DNA of 64,000 nt from Sphingorhabdus sp. EL138 (GTDB taxonomy: Bacteria; Pseudomonadota; Alphaproteobacteria; Sphingomonadales; Sphingomonadaceae). A program made the translations under genes and the position numbers. The notes under the pieces were generated by a model, which was not told the origin of the DNA, did not search any database, and saw nothing but the letters and a program-made list of their open reading frames with translations. Below, piece after piece: positions 38,182 to 49,398 of this stretch. Location of the stretch: the NCBI RefSeq assembly GCF_945890115.1, contig NZ_CAMDCK010000001.1, forward strand, positions 1 to 64,000. The letters run 5' to 3'. Numbering within the stretch: position 1 is the first letter of the stretch; each line of letters opens with the position of its first letter.

Positions 38182-40368
38182 ATGGCAGAGCTCATCATCC
38201 GCCGTGGGCTGGAAGAACCGGACACGGTTGGCACCTTCACCCCGCACCGACCGGAACGCCCGTCCAAGTTGGAAGGTGGCAGGCCGTTTAAGATCGTGTC
38301 GGATTTTGCGCCGGCGGGTGACCAGCCAACCGCTATTCGCGAACTTGTCGACACGGCACTGACGGGGGAAAAGAACCAAGTTCTGTTGGGTGTCACAGGG
38401 TCCGGCAAGACCTTCACCGTTGCCAAGGTCATTGAAGCATTGCAGCGCCCAGCGCTTATTCTTGCGCCAAACAAGATTTTGGCCGCGCAGCTGTACGGCG
38501 AATTCAAAAGCTTTTTTCCCGACAATGCCGTCGAATATTTTGTGTCTTATTATGACTATTACCAGCCCGAGGCCTATGTCCCGCGCAGCGACACCTACAT
38601 CGAAAAAGAATCGAGCGTAAACGAGGCGATCGACCGGATGCGCCACTCGGCGACTCGGTCTTTGCTGGAACGCGATGATGTCATCATCGTAGCATCCGTT
38701 TCGTGCATTTACGGTATCGGCTCCGTCGAAACATACTCAGCGATGATTTTCGACCTGAAAAAGGGAGAAAGCGTGGATCAGCGGGAGTTGATCCGCAAGC
38801 TCGTTGCACTTCAGTATAAGCGCAACGACATGGCCTTTGGCCGTGGCAACTTCCGCGTACGCGGCGACAATCTCGAAATATTCCCATCACATTATGAAGA
38901 TACTGCATGGCGCGTCAGTTTCTTTGGCGACGAGATTGAGGAGATTGCCGAATTCGACCCGCTGACGGGTAATACCGGCGCAAAGCTGAACAGCGTGCGC
39001 GTTTACGCCAACAGCCATTATGTGACCCCTGGCCCAACGATGAAGCAGGCCAGCGAAGCGATCCGCTTTGAGCTGACTGAGCGGTTGAAAGAGCTGGTGA
39101 CCGAAGGCAAATTGCTGGAGGCACAGCGGTTAGAGGAGCGGACAAATTTCGATCTTGAGATGATTGCCGCGACCGGGTCTTGCGCTGGCATCGAAAATTA
39201 CTCGCGCTTTCTAACGGGCCGCCTGCCGGGTGAGCCACCGCCAACCTTGTTTGAATATCTGCCGGATAATGCCTTATTGTTCGTTGACGAAAGCCACCAG
39301 ACGGTGCCGCAAATCGGCGCGATGGCCAAGGGCGACCATCGGCGTAAGCTGACATTGGCCGAATATGGGTTCCGCCTGCCTTCCTGCATCGATAACCGGC
39401 CACTGCGTTTCAACGAATGGGATATGATGCGCCCGCAAACGGTGTGCGTATCGGCAACGCCGGGCGGGTGGGAAATGGAGCAATCGGGCGGCGTCTTTGC
39501 CGAACAGGTCATTCGTCCAACCGGCCTCATCGACCCGCCAGTTGAGATTAAACCTGTCGAAGACCAAGTGCAGGATTGCATCAACGAATGCCGCAAAACG
39601 GCAGAGGCAGGGTTCCGCACGTTGGTCACCACCCTGACCAAGCGGATGGCCGAGGATCTGACGGAGTTCATGCATGAAGCGGGGCTGCGCGTGCGCTACA
39701 TGCACAGCGACGTTGAGACTTTGGAGCGTATTGAGCTGATCCGCGATTTGCGACGCGGCGTGTATGACGTGCTAGTGGGAATAAACTTGCTGCGGGAAGG
39801 TCTCGATATTCCCGAATGCGGGTTGGTCGCGATATTGGATGCCGACAAGGAAGGTTTCCTGCGCAGCGAAACGTCCTTAATCCAGACCATCGGCCGCGCT
39901 GCGCGCAACGTCGAGGGCCGCGTGATCCTCTATGCCGACCGCATGACTGGCAGCATGGAACGCGCCATCCGCGAAACCGACCGCCGCCGTGAAAAGCAGC
40001 ATGCTTACAATATAGAACATGGGATCACCCCAGCCACAATCAAGCGCGATATTCACAACATTGTCGCCGATAGCGCCAGCCGCGATTCTGTATTGGTCGA
40101 GATTGACGCCGAGGGTGCCAACAACCTCGTTGGGCACAATTTGCGCGCCTATATCGAAGACCTGGAAAAGAAGATGCGCGCCGCTGCAGCCGATTTAGAG
40201 TTTGAAGAAGCTGGCCGCCTGCGTGACGAAATCCGGTCTTTGGAGGCAACCGAGCTTGGCCTGCCGCATCCACAGCATGTCGCAGCACCCAAAGGCCGCG
40301 CGACCGAAGGGCAGCCCGGCACACGCAAAATGCGCTATGGCAAGACGCAGCGCAAATTCGGGAAATAA
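38182..40368 (+). CDS. uvrB: Excinuclease ABC subunit B
   Basis: [92 protein letters not shown]. Confidence 0.98.
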   Translation: MAELIIRRGLEEPDTVGTFTPHRPERPSKLEGGRPFKIVSDFAPAGDQPTAIRELVDTALTGEKNQVLLGVTGSGKTFTVAKVIEALQRPALILAPNKILAAQLYGEFKSFFPDNAVEYFVSYYDYYQPEAYVPRSDTYIEKESSVNEAIDRMRHSATRSLLERDDVIIVASVSCIYGIGSVETYSAMIFDLKKGESVDQRELIRKLVALQYKRNDMAFGRGNFRVRGDNLEIFPSHYEDTAWRVSFFGDEIEEIAEFDPLTGNTGAKLNSVRVYANSHYVTPGPTMKQASEAIRFELTERLKELVTEGKLLEAQRLEERTNFDLEMIAATGSCAGIENYSRFLTGRLPGEPPPTLFEYLPDNALLFVDESHQTVPQIGAMAKGDHRRKLTLAEYGFRLPSCIDNRPLRFNEWDMMRPQTVCVSATPGGWEMEQSGGVFAEQVIRPTGLIDPPVEIKPVEDQVQDCINECRKTAEAGFRTLVTTLTKRMAEDLTEFMHEAGLRVRYMHSDVETLERIELIRDLRRGVYDVLVGINLLREGLDIPECGLVAILDADKEGFLRSETSLIQTIGRAARNVEGRVILYADRMTGSMERAIRETDRRREKQHAYNIEHGITPATIKRDIHNIVADSASRDSVLVEIDAEGANNLVGHNLRAYIEDLEKKMRAAAADLEFEEAGRLRDEIRSLEATELGLPHPQHVAAPKGRATEGQPGTRKMRYGKTQRKFGK

Positions 40369-40386
40369 GGGTTAGGCCGTGAACGC

Positions 40387-41103
40387 CTAATTTAGCAGCC
40401 GCAGAACGGCCGAAAGTCCGGCAAGGCCAAGAACGCCCGCGACGAAGCTGCGCCACAAAGTCGGCGGCACCCTGCCAAAGGATTTCGCACCAAGCCAGTT
40501 GCCGACAAGCACCGACGGGAACAGCGCAAGCGACAGCCACAATAAATGCGCGTTCGCCAGTCCAAGGACAAATGCCGATATCGTGCCCGCAATCGCGGTG
40601 GCGAAAAACACCAGCATCATCGACGCGCGCGCTTCCTTGGGCGGGATAGGCTGGCGCAGATAAAAGGGTACGACGGGCGGGCCCGGCATCGCCGCAAAAC
40701 CCGTCAATATGCCCGAGGCAATGCCGGTAAGTGCGGTTTCCTTCGGCCCGGGACGCAGTTCCCCGCGTTGCGGCAGCAGCACGAGCACAAACGCCCCAAT
40801 GGCGATTCCGGCGATCATCAACCGTGCAACATCTGGGCTGGTATGCATCAGCAGCCATATCCCCAGGGGCGTTGCCAACATGGCAAACGCCGCAATCATC
40901 AATGCGCTCTGGCGGTGGGCGTCCGCGTAAATGACTTTAAAGCCAACAGGCCCAATCAGCACCTGAAGCAATATGCCAATAACCACCGCCTCACCCGGCT
41001 TCACGATCAACCCGAACAATGGCACAAGAATGATGGCCATACCAAAACCGGTCAGCCCGCGAATATAGGCCGCGCCAAAGGTCATGGCCGCCAACAGCGA
41101 CAA
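40387..41103 (-). CDS. TauE/SafE-family sulfite exporter-like permease
   Basis: IRGLTGFGMAIILVPLFGLIVKPGEAVVIGILLQ, MPGPPVVPFYL. True start may lie upstream (in-frame LNIQDLIGITTAQ precedes the track start). Confidence 0.88.
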   Translation of the reverse strand: MSLLAAMTFGAAYIRGLTGFGMAIILVPLFGLIVKPGEAVVIGILLQVLIGPVGFKVIYADAHRQSALMIAAFAMLATPLGIWLLMHTSPDVARLMIAGIAIGAFVLVLLPQRGELRPGPKETALTGIASGILTGFAAMPGPPVVPFYLRQPIPPKEARASMMLVFFATAIAGTISAFVLGLANAHLLWLSLALFPSVLVGNWLGAKSFGRVPPTLWRSFVAGVLGLAGLSAVLRLLN

Positions 41104-41138
41104 TTGCGCTGTGGTAATTCCAATCAGGTCTTGAATGT

Positions 41139-41555
41139 TCAGTGCCCCATAGCGGCATGGTCAGCGGCGGTCAGCGGCTTTTCCGCAGCTACGCCTTTTT
41201 TGTCGAGCCAGGCCTGCATGTCCTTGATCTCAGCTTCTTGTGCGGCGATGACCTTTTGCGCAAGCGCCCGCACTTCAGGGTCCTTGCCATGTTCCAGCGC
41301 AACCTTCGCCATTTCAACCGCACCCACATGGTGCGGGATCATGCCTTGCATGAACGCAACATCGGCGTCGGCGTTGATATTGCCCATTCCGGCATGCATC
41401 TTGTCATTGGCGGCGGCATAAGCCTTTTGTGCGGCATTGTAGCTGGCGGTCGCATCTGCTGTTGCCGCTGGGGTTTCGGCGTTTTCGTCCGCCGCAGGTT
41501 GCTGGCACGCGGCCAAGAAAAACACGGCAGCAAGCGTCAATGGAAGTGTTTTCAT
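41139..41555 (-). CDS. DUF305 domain-containing protein
   Basis: DADVAFMQGMIPHHVGAVEMAKVALEHGKDPEVRALAQKVIAAQEAEIKDMQAWL; lipoprotein-like signal. Confidence 0.93.
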   Translation of the reverse strand: MKTLPLTLAAVFFLAACQQPAADENAETPAATADATASYNAAQKAYAAANDKMHAGMGNINADADVAFMQGMIPHHVGAVEMAKVALEHGKDPEVRALAQKVIAAQEAEIKDMQAWLDKKGVAAEKPLTAADHAAMGH

Positions 41556-41577
41556 CGCTATCTCCTTAAAGATCGTC

Positions 41578-43575
41578 TTAACGTAAATCCGGCGGTGTGG
41601 CTTCATGCGACAGCATAGCAATCGCTTCATCCAGCGTCATGATACGCTGACCATCCGAACCAAGGCTGCGAATCGCAACCTTACCTTCTTCGGCCTCACG
41701 CATACCAACGACAAGCAAATGCGGCACCTTGGCGACGCTATGCTCGCGCACCTTGTAATTGATTTTTTCGTTGCGGGTATCGGCCTCAACCCGAATGCCC
41801 GCCGCCTTCAACTTTGCGGTCACATCATGCGCATAGCCGTCAGCCTCCGATGTGATCGTTGCGACCACGGCTTGCACCGGCGCGAGCCAGACGGGGAAAC
41901 GGCCCGCATAATGTTCGATCAAGATGCCGATGAAGCGTTCATAACTGCCAAAGATCGCGCGGTGCAGCATGACGGGACGGTGGCGTGCGCCATCCTCTCC
42001 AACATAGCTTGCATCTAGCCGCTGGGGCAACACGCGGTCGGATTGGATCGTGCCGACCTGCCATGTCCGGCCAATCGCGTCGGTCAAATGCCATTCGAGC
42101 TTTGGCGCATAGAAAGCGCCTTCGCCGGGCAGTTCTTCCCAACCAAATTCAGCCGTCGCAAGGCCAGCACGGACCACGGCATCGCGCAGTTCGTTTTCGG
42201 CCTTATCCCAATCCGCATCCGAACCAAAACGCTGGTCGGGGCGCAACGCGAGCTTGATCGAATAGGTAAAACCAAATTCCTTGTACACTCTGTCGGCCAG
42301 CGCGCAGAAGGCCTGCACCTCCTCGACAATCTGGTCTTCGCGGCAGAATATATGCGCATCATCCTGCGTAAACTGACGCACGCGCATCAGGCCATGCAAC
42401 GCACCATGCGGTTCATTGCGGTGACAGCAACCATTTTCGTAAATGCGCAATGGCAGGTCGCGATAGGACTTAATACCCTGGCGGAAAATCAGAACATGCG
42501 CAGGGCAGTTCATCGGCTTCAACGCCATCCAGTCGGCATCGCCCGAAATCACGGGGCCTTCATCGTCGACATTGGGCACTTCATCAGGGATCACGAACAT
42601 ATTGGCGCGATATTTGCCCCAATGCCCCGATTGCTCCCATTGCCGTGCATCCATGACTTGCGGCGTTTTGACTTCTTTATAACCAGCGCCGTCAATCGCG
42701 CGGCGCATATAGCCCTCAAGTTCGCGCCAGATCAGATAGCCATTGGGATGCCAGAACACCGAACCATGTGCCTCTTGCTGCAAATGGAACAAGTCCATGT
42801 CCTGGCCCAGACGGCGATGGTCGCGCTTGGCGGCCTCTTCCAACCGGAGCAGATGCGCGTCCAACTGTTTCTTATTCAGCCAGCCCGTGCCGTAAATGCG
42901 GCTTAATTGGGGATTATTCTGGTCGCCACGCCAATAGGCACCGGCAACGCGCGTCAGCTTGAACGCCGCAGCATCCAACTTACCGGTCGAGGCCAGATGC
43001 GGACCACGGCACATGTCCATCCAGTCATTGCCGGACCAATAGACGGACAATTCCTCGCCCTCCGGCAATTCCGCCGCCCACTCTGCCTTAAAACTTTCGC
43101 CCGCATTCTGCCATGTGGCAATCAAGGCGTCACGCGCCATGACTTCGCGGCGCAGCGGCTTGTCGGCGCGGATGATCGCGCGCATTTGTTCCTCAATCGC
43201 GGGCAGATCATCCATCGTGAACGGGCCGCGTTTGGCAGGTGCCATCACGTCATAATAAAAACCGTCATCGGTCGATGGACCAAAGGTGATTTGCGTACCG
43301 GGAAACAACGCCTGCACCGCCTCTGCCAATATATGCGCAAAATCATGGCGGGCGAGTTCAAGCGCATCCGTCTCGTCTCGGCTGGTCACCAACGCCAGTT
43401 CAGCATCGGCCTCCATCGGGCGCATGATATCGCGCAATTCGCCATCCACGCGCGCCGCAATCGCCGCCTTGGCAAGGCCGGGACCAATCGCGGCAGCAAT
43501 GTCCGCAGGGGTAGTGCCACGCGCAACTTCACGGGCAGAGCCATCGGGAAGGGTGACACGGATCATCTCAGACAT
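41578..43575 (-). CDS. thrS: Threonyl-tRNA synthetase
   Basis: [60 protein letters not shown]. Confidence 0.99.
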   Translation of the reverse strand: MSEMIRVTLPDGSAREVARGTTPADIAAAIGPGLAKAAIAARVDGELRDIMRPMEADAELALVTSRDETDALELARHDFAHILAEAVQALFPGTQITFGPSTDDGFYYDVMAPAKRGPFTMDDLPAIEEQMRAIIRADKPLRREVMARDALIATWQNAGESFKAEWAAELPEGEELSVYWSGNDWMDMCRGPHLASTGKLDAAAFKLTRVAGAYWRGDQNNPQLSRIYGTGWLNKKQLDAHLLRLEEAAKRDHRRLGQDMDLFHLQQEAHGSVFWHPNGYLIWRELEGYMRRAIDGAGYKEVKTPQVMDARQWEQSGHWGKYRANMFVIPDEVPNVDDEGPVISGDADWMALKPMNCPAHVLIFRQGIKSYRDLPLRIYENGCCHRNEPHGALHGLMRVRQFTQDDAHIFCREDQIVEEVQAFCALADRVYKEFGFTYSIKLALRPDQRFGSDADWDKAENELRDAVVRAGLATAEFGWEELPGEGAFYAPKLEWHLTDAIGRTWQVGTIQSDRVLPQRLDASYVGEDGARHRPVMLHRAIFGSYERFIGILIEHYAGRFPVWLAPVQAVVATITSEADGYAHDVTAKLKAAGIRVEADTRNEKINYKVREHSVAKVPHLLVVGMREAEEGKVAIRSLGSDGQRIMTLDEAIAMLSHEATPPDLR

Positions 43576-43689
43576 GGAGTATCTTGCTTTCAACTGCGGT
43601 TAGAAGCGCCCCTTTGCCAGCCCAGAGGCTAAGTCGCAAGTGCGCAGCCATTGTCCGCGAACAAGAACTGGCCATCGCACGAAGTTCAA

Positions 43690-44115
43690 CTAATCCGTCG
43701 TCTTCTCGCTACGATAAGGCACAAACTCGCCAAGGCTGCAAACACCGCCGGTCATGCCGCTGGTCCGGTCCACAAGGCGGATGATGTCGCCTTTGCATTT
43801 CTGGCCACCAAATTGTTCGGACACAATGATGTCATCGTCACGCGCCAATCCGCTGCACGCGGAGCGCAGGTTGTTTTGGTACAGCAGACGGCCCGACACG
43901 CGGTAGAGCAGGATATTGTCGCTGACGCGGATGGTGTTGGTGGCGTTAAAGTCGCTGATGCAGTTTACCGGCGTGCCCGCGACCTTACCGTTCAGTTCCT
44001 TCATAAGCACCGCGCTCTGTTTCTCGGTCAGCGGCTTTGGCGTGCTGTCCACTTGTCCGCACGCAGCGACCAACATGAGCGGAAGAGCAAGAGCGGTAAA
44101 TTTAAGCATATGCAT
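43690..44115 (-). CDS. Small lipoprotein-like hypothetical protein
   Basis: MHMLKFTALALPLMLVAACGQVDSTPKPLTEKQ lipobox-like (LVAAC). Confidence 0.75.
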   Translation of the reverse strand: MHMLKFTALALPLMLVAACGQVDSTPKPLTEKQSAVLMKELNGKVAGTPVNCISDFNATNTIRVSDNILLYRVSGRLLYQNNLRSACSGLARDDDIIVSEQFGGQKCKGDIIRLVDRTSGMTGGVCSLGEFVPYRSEKTTD

Positions 44116-44176
44116 CGAATTTCTCCGTTTCACGCAATGCCCATATCATAAGAGCAGCGCGATGAACCTTAGATTA

Positions 44177-45667
44177 TCAGACGAGCGTCGCAATATGGCG
44201 TTTTTCGCCCGAGGTGACGTCTACGACCGCGTTGCCAAGGTCGGCATCCACCGGACAATCAATCACCGCCATCGCGCGCGCGCCACCTTCGGTTTCGAGT
44301 AACATTGTTGCCGGACCAAAACCGTCCTTGCCCGCTGACCGCACAAAGCTGCGCACCCGCGCCTTGCCCTGCGGCATATCATCGAGCGCGCGCGGTGTAG
44401 GTGCATAGCCCTTTGCAACGTCGCCCGACCATGCGATGGCTGGCTGTGCTGCGGTGTAAATCCCGACCGCTTGCTTTGACATCACGCCGCCATTGGCCGC
44501 AACCAAAGCGGGCTTTGACCCATCATGGCGCAGCGCGTCGACCATCGCGGCGATATTATACACGCCATAGCCATTGCCCGGCCCGCCAAAGAAGCTGAGC
44601 CCGCCGGTGAGGGTATAGTCACCAAGCGATCGGCCTGCATCTTGCATGCTGTCCACCGCTGCAAATACGGCGCAGGGAAAACAGCTATAAATATCCACGG
44701 GGCCAAGGTCCGCCGCAGCGATGCCCGCTTGATCCAGCGCCGCGGGGATAGCAAAATCGAGCGCGGCGGAACGATGAATGACCGCGCGTTCGGACAAGGG
44801 CGGCTCTGCCGCTTCAGCAGCGCCCGCCAACCACACCCATTTGTCTTGCGGCACACCCAATTCCCGGGCCTTGCCTGCGCTTGTCAGAATAATCGCGCCA
44901 CCTAGATCAACCGCGTCCTGCGCCACATGCCAGCGGCGGTAGATGTCCGTCAGCGGGTAATTGGCATTGTCGTTGCTGAGCAACGATTCGGGCGACCGAA
45001 AACCCGGGAATTGAGCATGCGCGCGTGTTTCGGCCTTTGAAGAGAATGCTGACCACAAGGCAGCCATTTCCCGCGCATAAGCATCGGCGTTTAATCCCAA
45101 CGCCATCCGCCGCGCATTTTCAATCAGGCTATACGCCAGCGGCATGGAAATGATGCCATGGCGGATTTCGGTGCGGCTTAGGATCGGGAAGCTGGACAGC
45201 CGGTTGTCGAACGGGGTGTCCGAAGGCAAGCTCCAGTCCAGAGTAACGCCCGCCTTGCGTGCGCGCTTGGCAGTACCCGTTGCTTCAGCCGCGACCAACA
45301 CCGCCATCTCGCAAGTACCGCGCCTTATATCTCCCGCGAGCTCGTTCAACATCGCCTGCGGGCTTTGGCCGCCGACATCAGCATAGATCAGGCGTTTAGC
45401 CGTGACCTCGCCTACCGCGCCAAAGGCCTCCGGCGCGTTGTCGGGCGACCCTGTGCCTAGACTCACCCCGCTATCCTCGAACGTGCGGATAGCGGCGATG
45501 GTGTCAATCGCGGCGGAAACGGCTTGAGCTTGCCCGGTGTCGGCAAGCGCAATCTTGATTGCAGCCCCCGCCAGATCACGCGGGGCGGGCCATTCGCCGG
45601 CAACGGTCTTACGGCTTGCCTCGCCTGCGCCAATGATCACCGGCGCGCTCGCGTCAAAAATGCCCAT
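44177..45667 (-). CDS. Acetyl-CoA acetyltransferase-like / SCP-x type thiolase-family protein
   Basis: ASAPVIIGAGEASRKTVAGEWPAPRDLAGAAIKIALADTGQ, VDIYSCFPCAVFAAVDSM, LTGGLSFFGGPGNGYGVYNIAAMVDALR. Confidence 0.88.
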   Translation of the reverse strand: MGIFDASAPVIIGAGEASRKTVAGEWPAPRDLAGAAIKIALADTGQAQAVSAAIDTIAAIRTFEDSGVSLGTGSPDNAPEAFGAVGEVTAKRLIYADVGGQSPQAMLNELAGDIRRGTCEMAVLVAAEATGTAKRARKAGVTLDWSLPSDTPFDNRLSSFPILSRTEIRHGIISMPLAYSLIENARRMALGLNADAYAREMAALWSAFSSKAETRAHAQFPGFRSPESLLSNDNANYPLTDIYRRWHVAQDAVDLGGAIILTSAGKARELGVPQDKWVWLAGAAEAAEPPLSERAVIHRSAALDFAIPAALDQAGIAAADLGPVDIYSCFPCAVFAAVDSMQDAGRSLGDYTLTGGLSFFGGPGNGYGVYNIAAMVDALRHDGSKPALVAANGGVMSKQAVGIYTAAQPAIAWSGDVAKGYAPTPRALDDMPQGKARVRSFVRSAGKDGFGPATMLLETEGGARAMAVIDCPVDADLGNAVVDVTSGEKRHIATLV

Positions 45668-45743
45668 GTTACACTCCCGATTATCTCTTAACTGCACGCT
45701 TAAATATGCTAGCTGTCGATGCAAGGCTTTTGGGAGAGCGGAA

Positions 45744-46937
45744 ATGGCAAAATGGCCGAAATTGACATGGGACACAGAACCAACCGGACCGCTGAAAGGC
45801 ATTAAGGTCATTGATATGTCTACGGTGGTGCTTGGGCCTTATGCCACTTTGCAATTTGCAGACTTGGGCGCGGAAGTTATCAAGATTGAAAATAGCGAAG
45901 GTAACACGCCCGGTGATCTGATGCGTCACGGTGGCGATTCACCCACCAAGCAGCATGGGCCGATTTTCATCGCGCTTAACCGCAACAAAAAAGCGATCAA
46001 CCTGAACATCAAAAAACCTGAAGATAAAGCGGTGCTCGAGGCATTGTTGGAAGATGCCGATGTGTTCATCCACAATGTCCGCATGGCCGGCGTCGAGCGG
46101 CTTGGTTTTGGCTATGAGGCGGTGAAGGCGATCAATCCCAATATCGTCTATGTCCACTGCGCCGGCTTTGGCGCGGGCGGCGCTTATGGTGAACGACAGG
46201 CCTATGATGACATCATTCAAGCCGCTTCTGGCTTTGCCGCGTTAAGTGAACAACGTGACGGCAAGCGGCCCAATTATGCGCCAAGTCTGGTTGCTGACAA
46301 GGTAAGTGGCTTGTTTGCGGCCAACGCGACTATGGCGGCGCTGCTTGCGCGCGCGGGCGGACAAGGCGGGCAGTTTGTCCAAGTGCCGATGTTCGAATGC
46401 TTCACTTGGTTCAACATGGTCGAAAATCTGTGGGGCGAAACATTCATCCCTGGCAATGGCCGCATGGGCTATACGCGGTCCGTTAATCCGCGCCGGCGGC
46501 CATATCCCACAAAGGATAGTTTCATCGCCATTGTCCCCTATAACGACCGGCAATGGGCAAAGTTTTTCGAACTGGGTGGGCGGCCCAATGTGTTTGATGA
46601 TCCCCGCTTTGCAACATATCAGGATCGCACTAAGCACACAGGTGCGCTTTACGCGTTGATTGAGGAAGTTAGCGGGCTGTACACAACTGCTGAATGGCTT
46701 GACCTGTTGGCACAGCATGACATTCCGGCAATGAAATATAACCGCATGGCCGACGTGCTAGCCGATCCGCATTTGGCCGATGTCGGGTTTTTTGAAGAGT
46801 TGGAGTCGCCAGATATCGGCAAATATCGATCGATGAAGCATCCCGTGCATTATGCCGGAACGCCCGTGACAAACTATGCGCACCCACCGATGCTGGATGC
46901 TGATGGGGATGAGATTAAGGCCGCATTGGGGATGTAA
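45744..46937 (+). CDS. CaiB/BaiF-family (class III) CoA-transferase
   Basis: LKGIKVIDMSTVVLGPYATLQFADLGAEVIKIENSEGNTPGDLMR, FIALNRNKKAINLNIKKPE. Confidence 0.95.
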   Translation: MAKWPKLTWDTEPTGPLKGIKVIDMSTVVLGPYATLQFADLGAEVIKIENSEGNTPGDLMRHGGDSPTKQHGPIFIALNRNKKAINLNIKKPEDKAVLEALLEDADVFIHNVRMAGVERLGFGYEAVKAINPNIVYVHCAGFGAGGAYGERQAYDDIIQAASGFAALSEQRDGKRPNYAPSLVADKVSGLFAANATMAALLARAGGQGGQFVQVPMFECFTWFNMVENLWGETFIPGNGRMGYTRSVNPRRRPYPTKDSFIAIVPYNDRQWAKFFELGGRPNVFDDPRFATYQDRTKHTGALYALIEEVSGLYTTAEWLDLLAQHDIPAMKYNRMADVLADPHLADVGFFEELESPDIGKYRSMKHPVHYAGTPVTNYAHPPMLDADGDEIKAALGM

Positions 46938-46965
46938 TTCCCTCTCCCATCGGGAGAGCATAAAC

Positions 46966-47604
46966 CTAAACCAACAACCCGCGCATGATCAGGTCAATGC
47001 TATGCTCCCGATAGGCATCGCGCATATTCTCGTCGAAATCGTCCTGGTTGTAACAATGGCGCAGCACTAACCGCGATGAATAGAAACGGTCGGCTGCGCC
47101 TGTTACCGTGAAGTAGAAAAATTGCGGGTCGATTTCGCGGAACTTGCCTGCCTTTATGCCCTGCGCAATCAGCACTTCGTAGACATTGGAAATCGGCTTC
47201 AAGTAAAGTTCCGCAATGCGCGCCGCTTCGGCAGGGGCGCTGTCGCGGACCATGCGCATCAACAAACTATTGAGATAAGGAAAGGCGTGATAGGTGTCGA
47301 TTGCAGCGCCAATATGGATACGCAATTTTTCGGCAGGCTCCATGTCTTTGGCCATTAAAGCGCCAAGACTTTGCACGATATTGCCCATGTCGCGATCAAG
47401 CAACGCCAGCATCAGGCCGTTCTTATTGCCGAAATAATATTTGACCAAAGCGCTGTTCAGGTCGGCACGCAGCGACAATTCTGACAATGACAGGTCAATC
47501 GTGTCGCCTTCGCGCATGATCTGGCTCGCAGACTCAATCAATTGATCGCGCGCATTGCTCCCATCGCCTGTATCGCTTGCCACTTTTGGTCCTGTTGTTG
47601 CCAT
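46966..47604 (-). CDS. TetR-family transcriptional regulator
   Basis: RDQLIESASQIMREGDTIDLSLSELSLRADLNSALVKYYFGNKNGLMLALL. Confidence 0.92.
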   Translation of the reverse strand: MATTGPKVASDTGDGSNARDQLIESASQIMREGDTIDLSLSELSLRADLNSALVKYYFGNKNGLMLALLDRDMGNIVQSLGALMAKDMEPAEKLRIHIGAAIDTYHAFPYLNSLLMRMVRDSAPAEAARIAELYLKPISNVYEVLIAQGIKAGKFREIDPQFFYFTVTGAADRFYSSRLVLRHCYNQDDFDENMRDAYREHSIDLIMRGLLV

Positions 47605-47630
47605 TGGTGCCCGCCCCGCTTTGCCTAAGG

Positions 47631-48503
47631 TTACTTATAAACAGGTTCGTCCCACCATGGGAAGAAGTCAGGCAAGTCTGTGGACACTTTGTCGGGGTAG
47701 ACCGGACTGCGCTTCTCCAGAAAGCTGGCGATGCCCTCTTTCGCATCACCGGACCGCGAACGGCGGTAAATTGCTCGGCTGTCGATCGCGTGCGCGGCCA
47801 TCGGGTGGTCCGCCGCAGAGACCCGCCACAACATAGCCCGCGTGAGGGCAATGGAAACCGGCGCCGTATTGTCCGCAATCTCCCGCGCCAGCGCCTGCGC
47901 TGCCTCCATCAATTCGGTCGGCGCGTGAACAGAACGGACGAGGCCGCCATTCAACGCCTCGACGGCATCGAACACCCGGCCCGTCATGCACCATTCCAAC
48001 GCCTGTTGCATGCCCACCAAGCGCGGCAGGAACCAGCTAGAGGCCGCCTCTGGCACAATGCCGCGCCGCGCAAAGACAAAGCCAAAGCGCGCAGTGTCAC
48101 TCGCCAAACGGAAATCCATCGCCAATTGCATCGTTGCACCAATGCCCACCGCCGCGCCGTTGATGGCGCCGATGACGGGTTTTTTGCATTGAAAAATCCG
48201 CAGCGTCAGCCGCCCGCCGGAATCGCGCACGCGTTCGTCCGAAAGCGATTCAACCTCCGATCGGCTCGCAAACACGTCGCCACCCGCATCCGGCGTAAGG
48301 TCCGCGCCCGCACAAAAGGAACGTTCCCCTGCCCCCGTTACAATGACCGCACGCACAGCATCATCGGCATCCACCAGATCAAATGCTGCGCACATCTCGC
48401 CCATCATCACATTGGTGAACGCATTCATCTTTTCGGGACGATGCATAGTTAGGGTCGCGATGCCGTCAGCGACAACATATTGGATTTGGGTAAACTCGGT
48501 CAT
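47631..48503 (-). CDS. Enoyl-CoA hydratase/isomerase family protein
   Basis: VADGIATLTMHRPEKMNAFTNVMMGEM, AVIVTGAGERSFCAGADL, KKPVIGAINGAAVGIGATMQLAMDFRLA. Confidence 0.93.
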   Translation of the reverse strand: MTEFTQIQYVVADGIATLTMHRPEKMNAFTNVMMGEMCAAFDLVDADDAVRAVIVTGAGERSFCAGADLTPDAGGDVFASRSEVESLSDERVRDSGGRLTLRIFQCKKPVIGAINGAAVGIGATMQLAMDFRLASDTARFGFVFARRGIVPEAASSWFLPRLVGMQQALEWCMTGRVFDAVEALNGGLVRSVHAPTELMEAAQALAREIADNTAPVSIALTRAMLWRVSAADHPMAAHAIDSRAIYRRSRSGDAKEGIASFLEKRSPVYPDKVSTDLPDFFPWWDEPVYK

Positions 48504-48507
48504 GCGA

Positions 48508-49290
48508 TCAACGCGGCGCCATGCGGATTGCGCCATCGACGCGCACGTCTTCGCCGTTGAAATAGCCACATTCGATCATCGTCATCGCAACTTGCGCAAA
48601 TTCGTGCGGATAACCAAGGCGCTTCGGGAATGGCACGGATGCCGCAAGCGCATCTTTGACGGCTTGCGGTGCACCATTCATCAATGGCGTGTTGAAAATG
48701 CCCGGCAAGATCGTGTTGACGCGAATGCCTTCGCTCATCAAATCGCGCGCGATGGGTAAGGTCATGCCAACAACACCGCCCTTGGATGCGGAATATGCCG
48801 CTTGCCCCATCTGGCCGTCTTCTGCTGCGACCGACGCGGTGTTAACCATTGCGCCGCGTTCACCATCTTCCATTGGCTCCAGCGTCAACATGCCCGCTGC
48901 CGACTTTGCGATGCAGCGGAACGTGCCAACGAGGTTGATCTGAATGATGCGGTCAAAGGCATCGAGCGGAAAATGCTTGATCGAACCGTCTTCCTTCGAA
49001 CGGCTAGCGGTCTTGGCGGCATTGCCCGTTCCAGCGCAGTTCACCAAGATACGTTCCTGACCATGCGCCGCGCGTGCCTTGGCAAAACCAGCATCAACGC
49101 TTTCGTCGCTCGTCACATTGACGTTGCAAAACACGCCGCCAATTTCAGCGGCCAACGCTTCGCCCTTATCGGCTTGCAAGTCGAAAATCGCGACCTTCAC
49201 ACCCTTTGCAGCGAGCGCCCGTACAGTTGCTTCGCCAAGGCCCGATGCGCCGCCTGTAACGACGGCTGCGACTGTTGAGTCCAGTTTCAC
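48508..49290 (-). CDS. SDR-family (3-hydroxyacyl-CoA dehydrogenase type-2-like) oxidoreductase
   Basis: VAAVVTGGASGLGEATVRALAAKGVKVAIFDLQ, MVNTASVAAEDGQMGQAAYSASKGGVVGMTLPIARDL. Confidence 0.94.
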   Translation of the reverse strand: MKLDSTVAAVVTGGASGLGEATVRALAAKGVKVAIFDLQADKGEALAAEIGGVFCNVNVTSDESVDAGFAKARAAHGQERILVNCAGTGNAAKTASRSKEDGSIKHFPLDAFDRIIQINLVGTFRCIAKSAAGMLTLEPMEDGERGAMVNTASVAAEDGQMGQAAYSASKGGVVGMTLPIARDLMSEGIRVNTILPGIFNTPLMNGAPQAVKDALAASVPFPKRLGYPHEFAQVAMTMIECGYFNGEDVRVDGAIRMAPR

Positions 49291-49309
49291 GTAAGTTCCT
49301 TTTTTAAAT

Positions 49310-49379
49310 ACCGTAGTGCTGAGCTGCGTCGAAGCGCGTTTAACCGATAAGCGCCCTTCGACAGGCTCAGGGTTACGGT
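49310..49379. repeat. Bipartite palindromic element (SDR/thiolase intergenic)
   Basis: ACCGTAGTGCTGAGCTGCGTCGAAGCGCG (49310-49338) inverted to GCGCCCTTCGACAGGCTCAGGGTTACGGT (49351-49379). Confidence 0.7.
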
Positions 49380-49398
49380 GAGTTTATCTGGTTGCGGA

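Noticed and set aside
38000-38182. LexA/SOS box upstream of uvrB
   Set aside because: No GTTC-N7-GTTC or GAAC-N7-GAAC match found; only a partial GAAC near 38103.
42043-42906. 287-aa + strand ORF opposite thrS
   Set aside because: Shadow ORF; no domain logic, thrS is certain.
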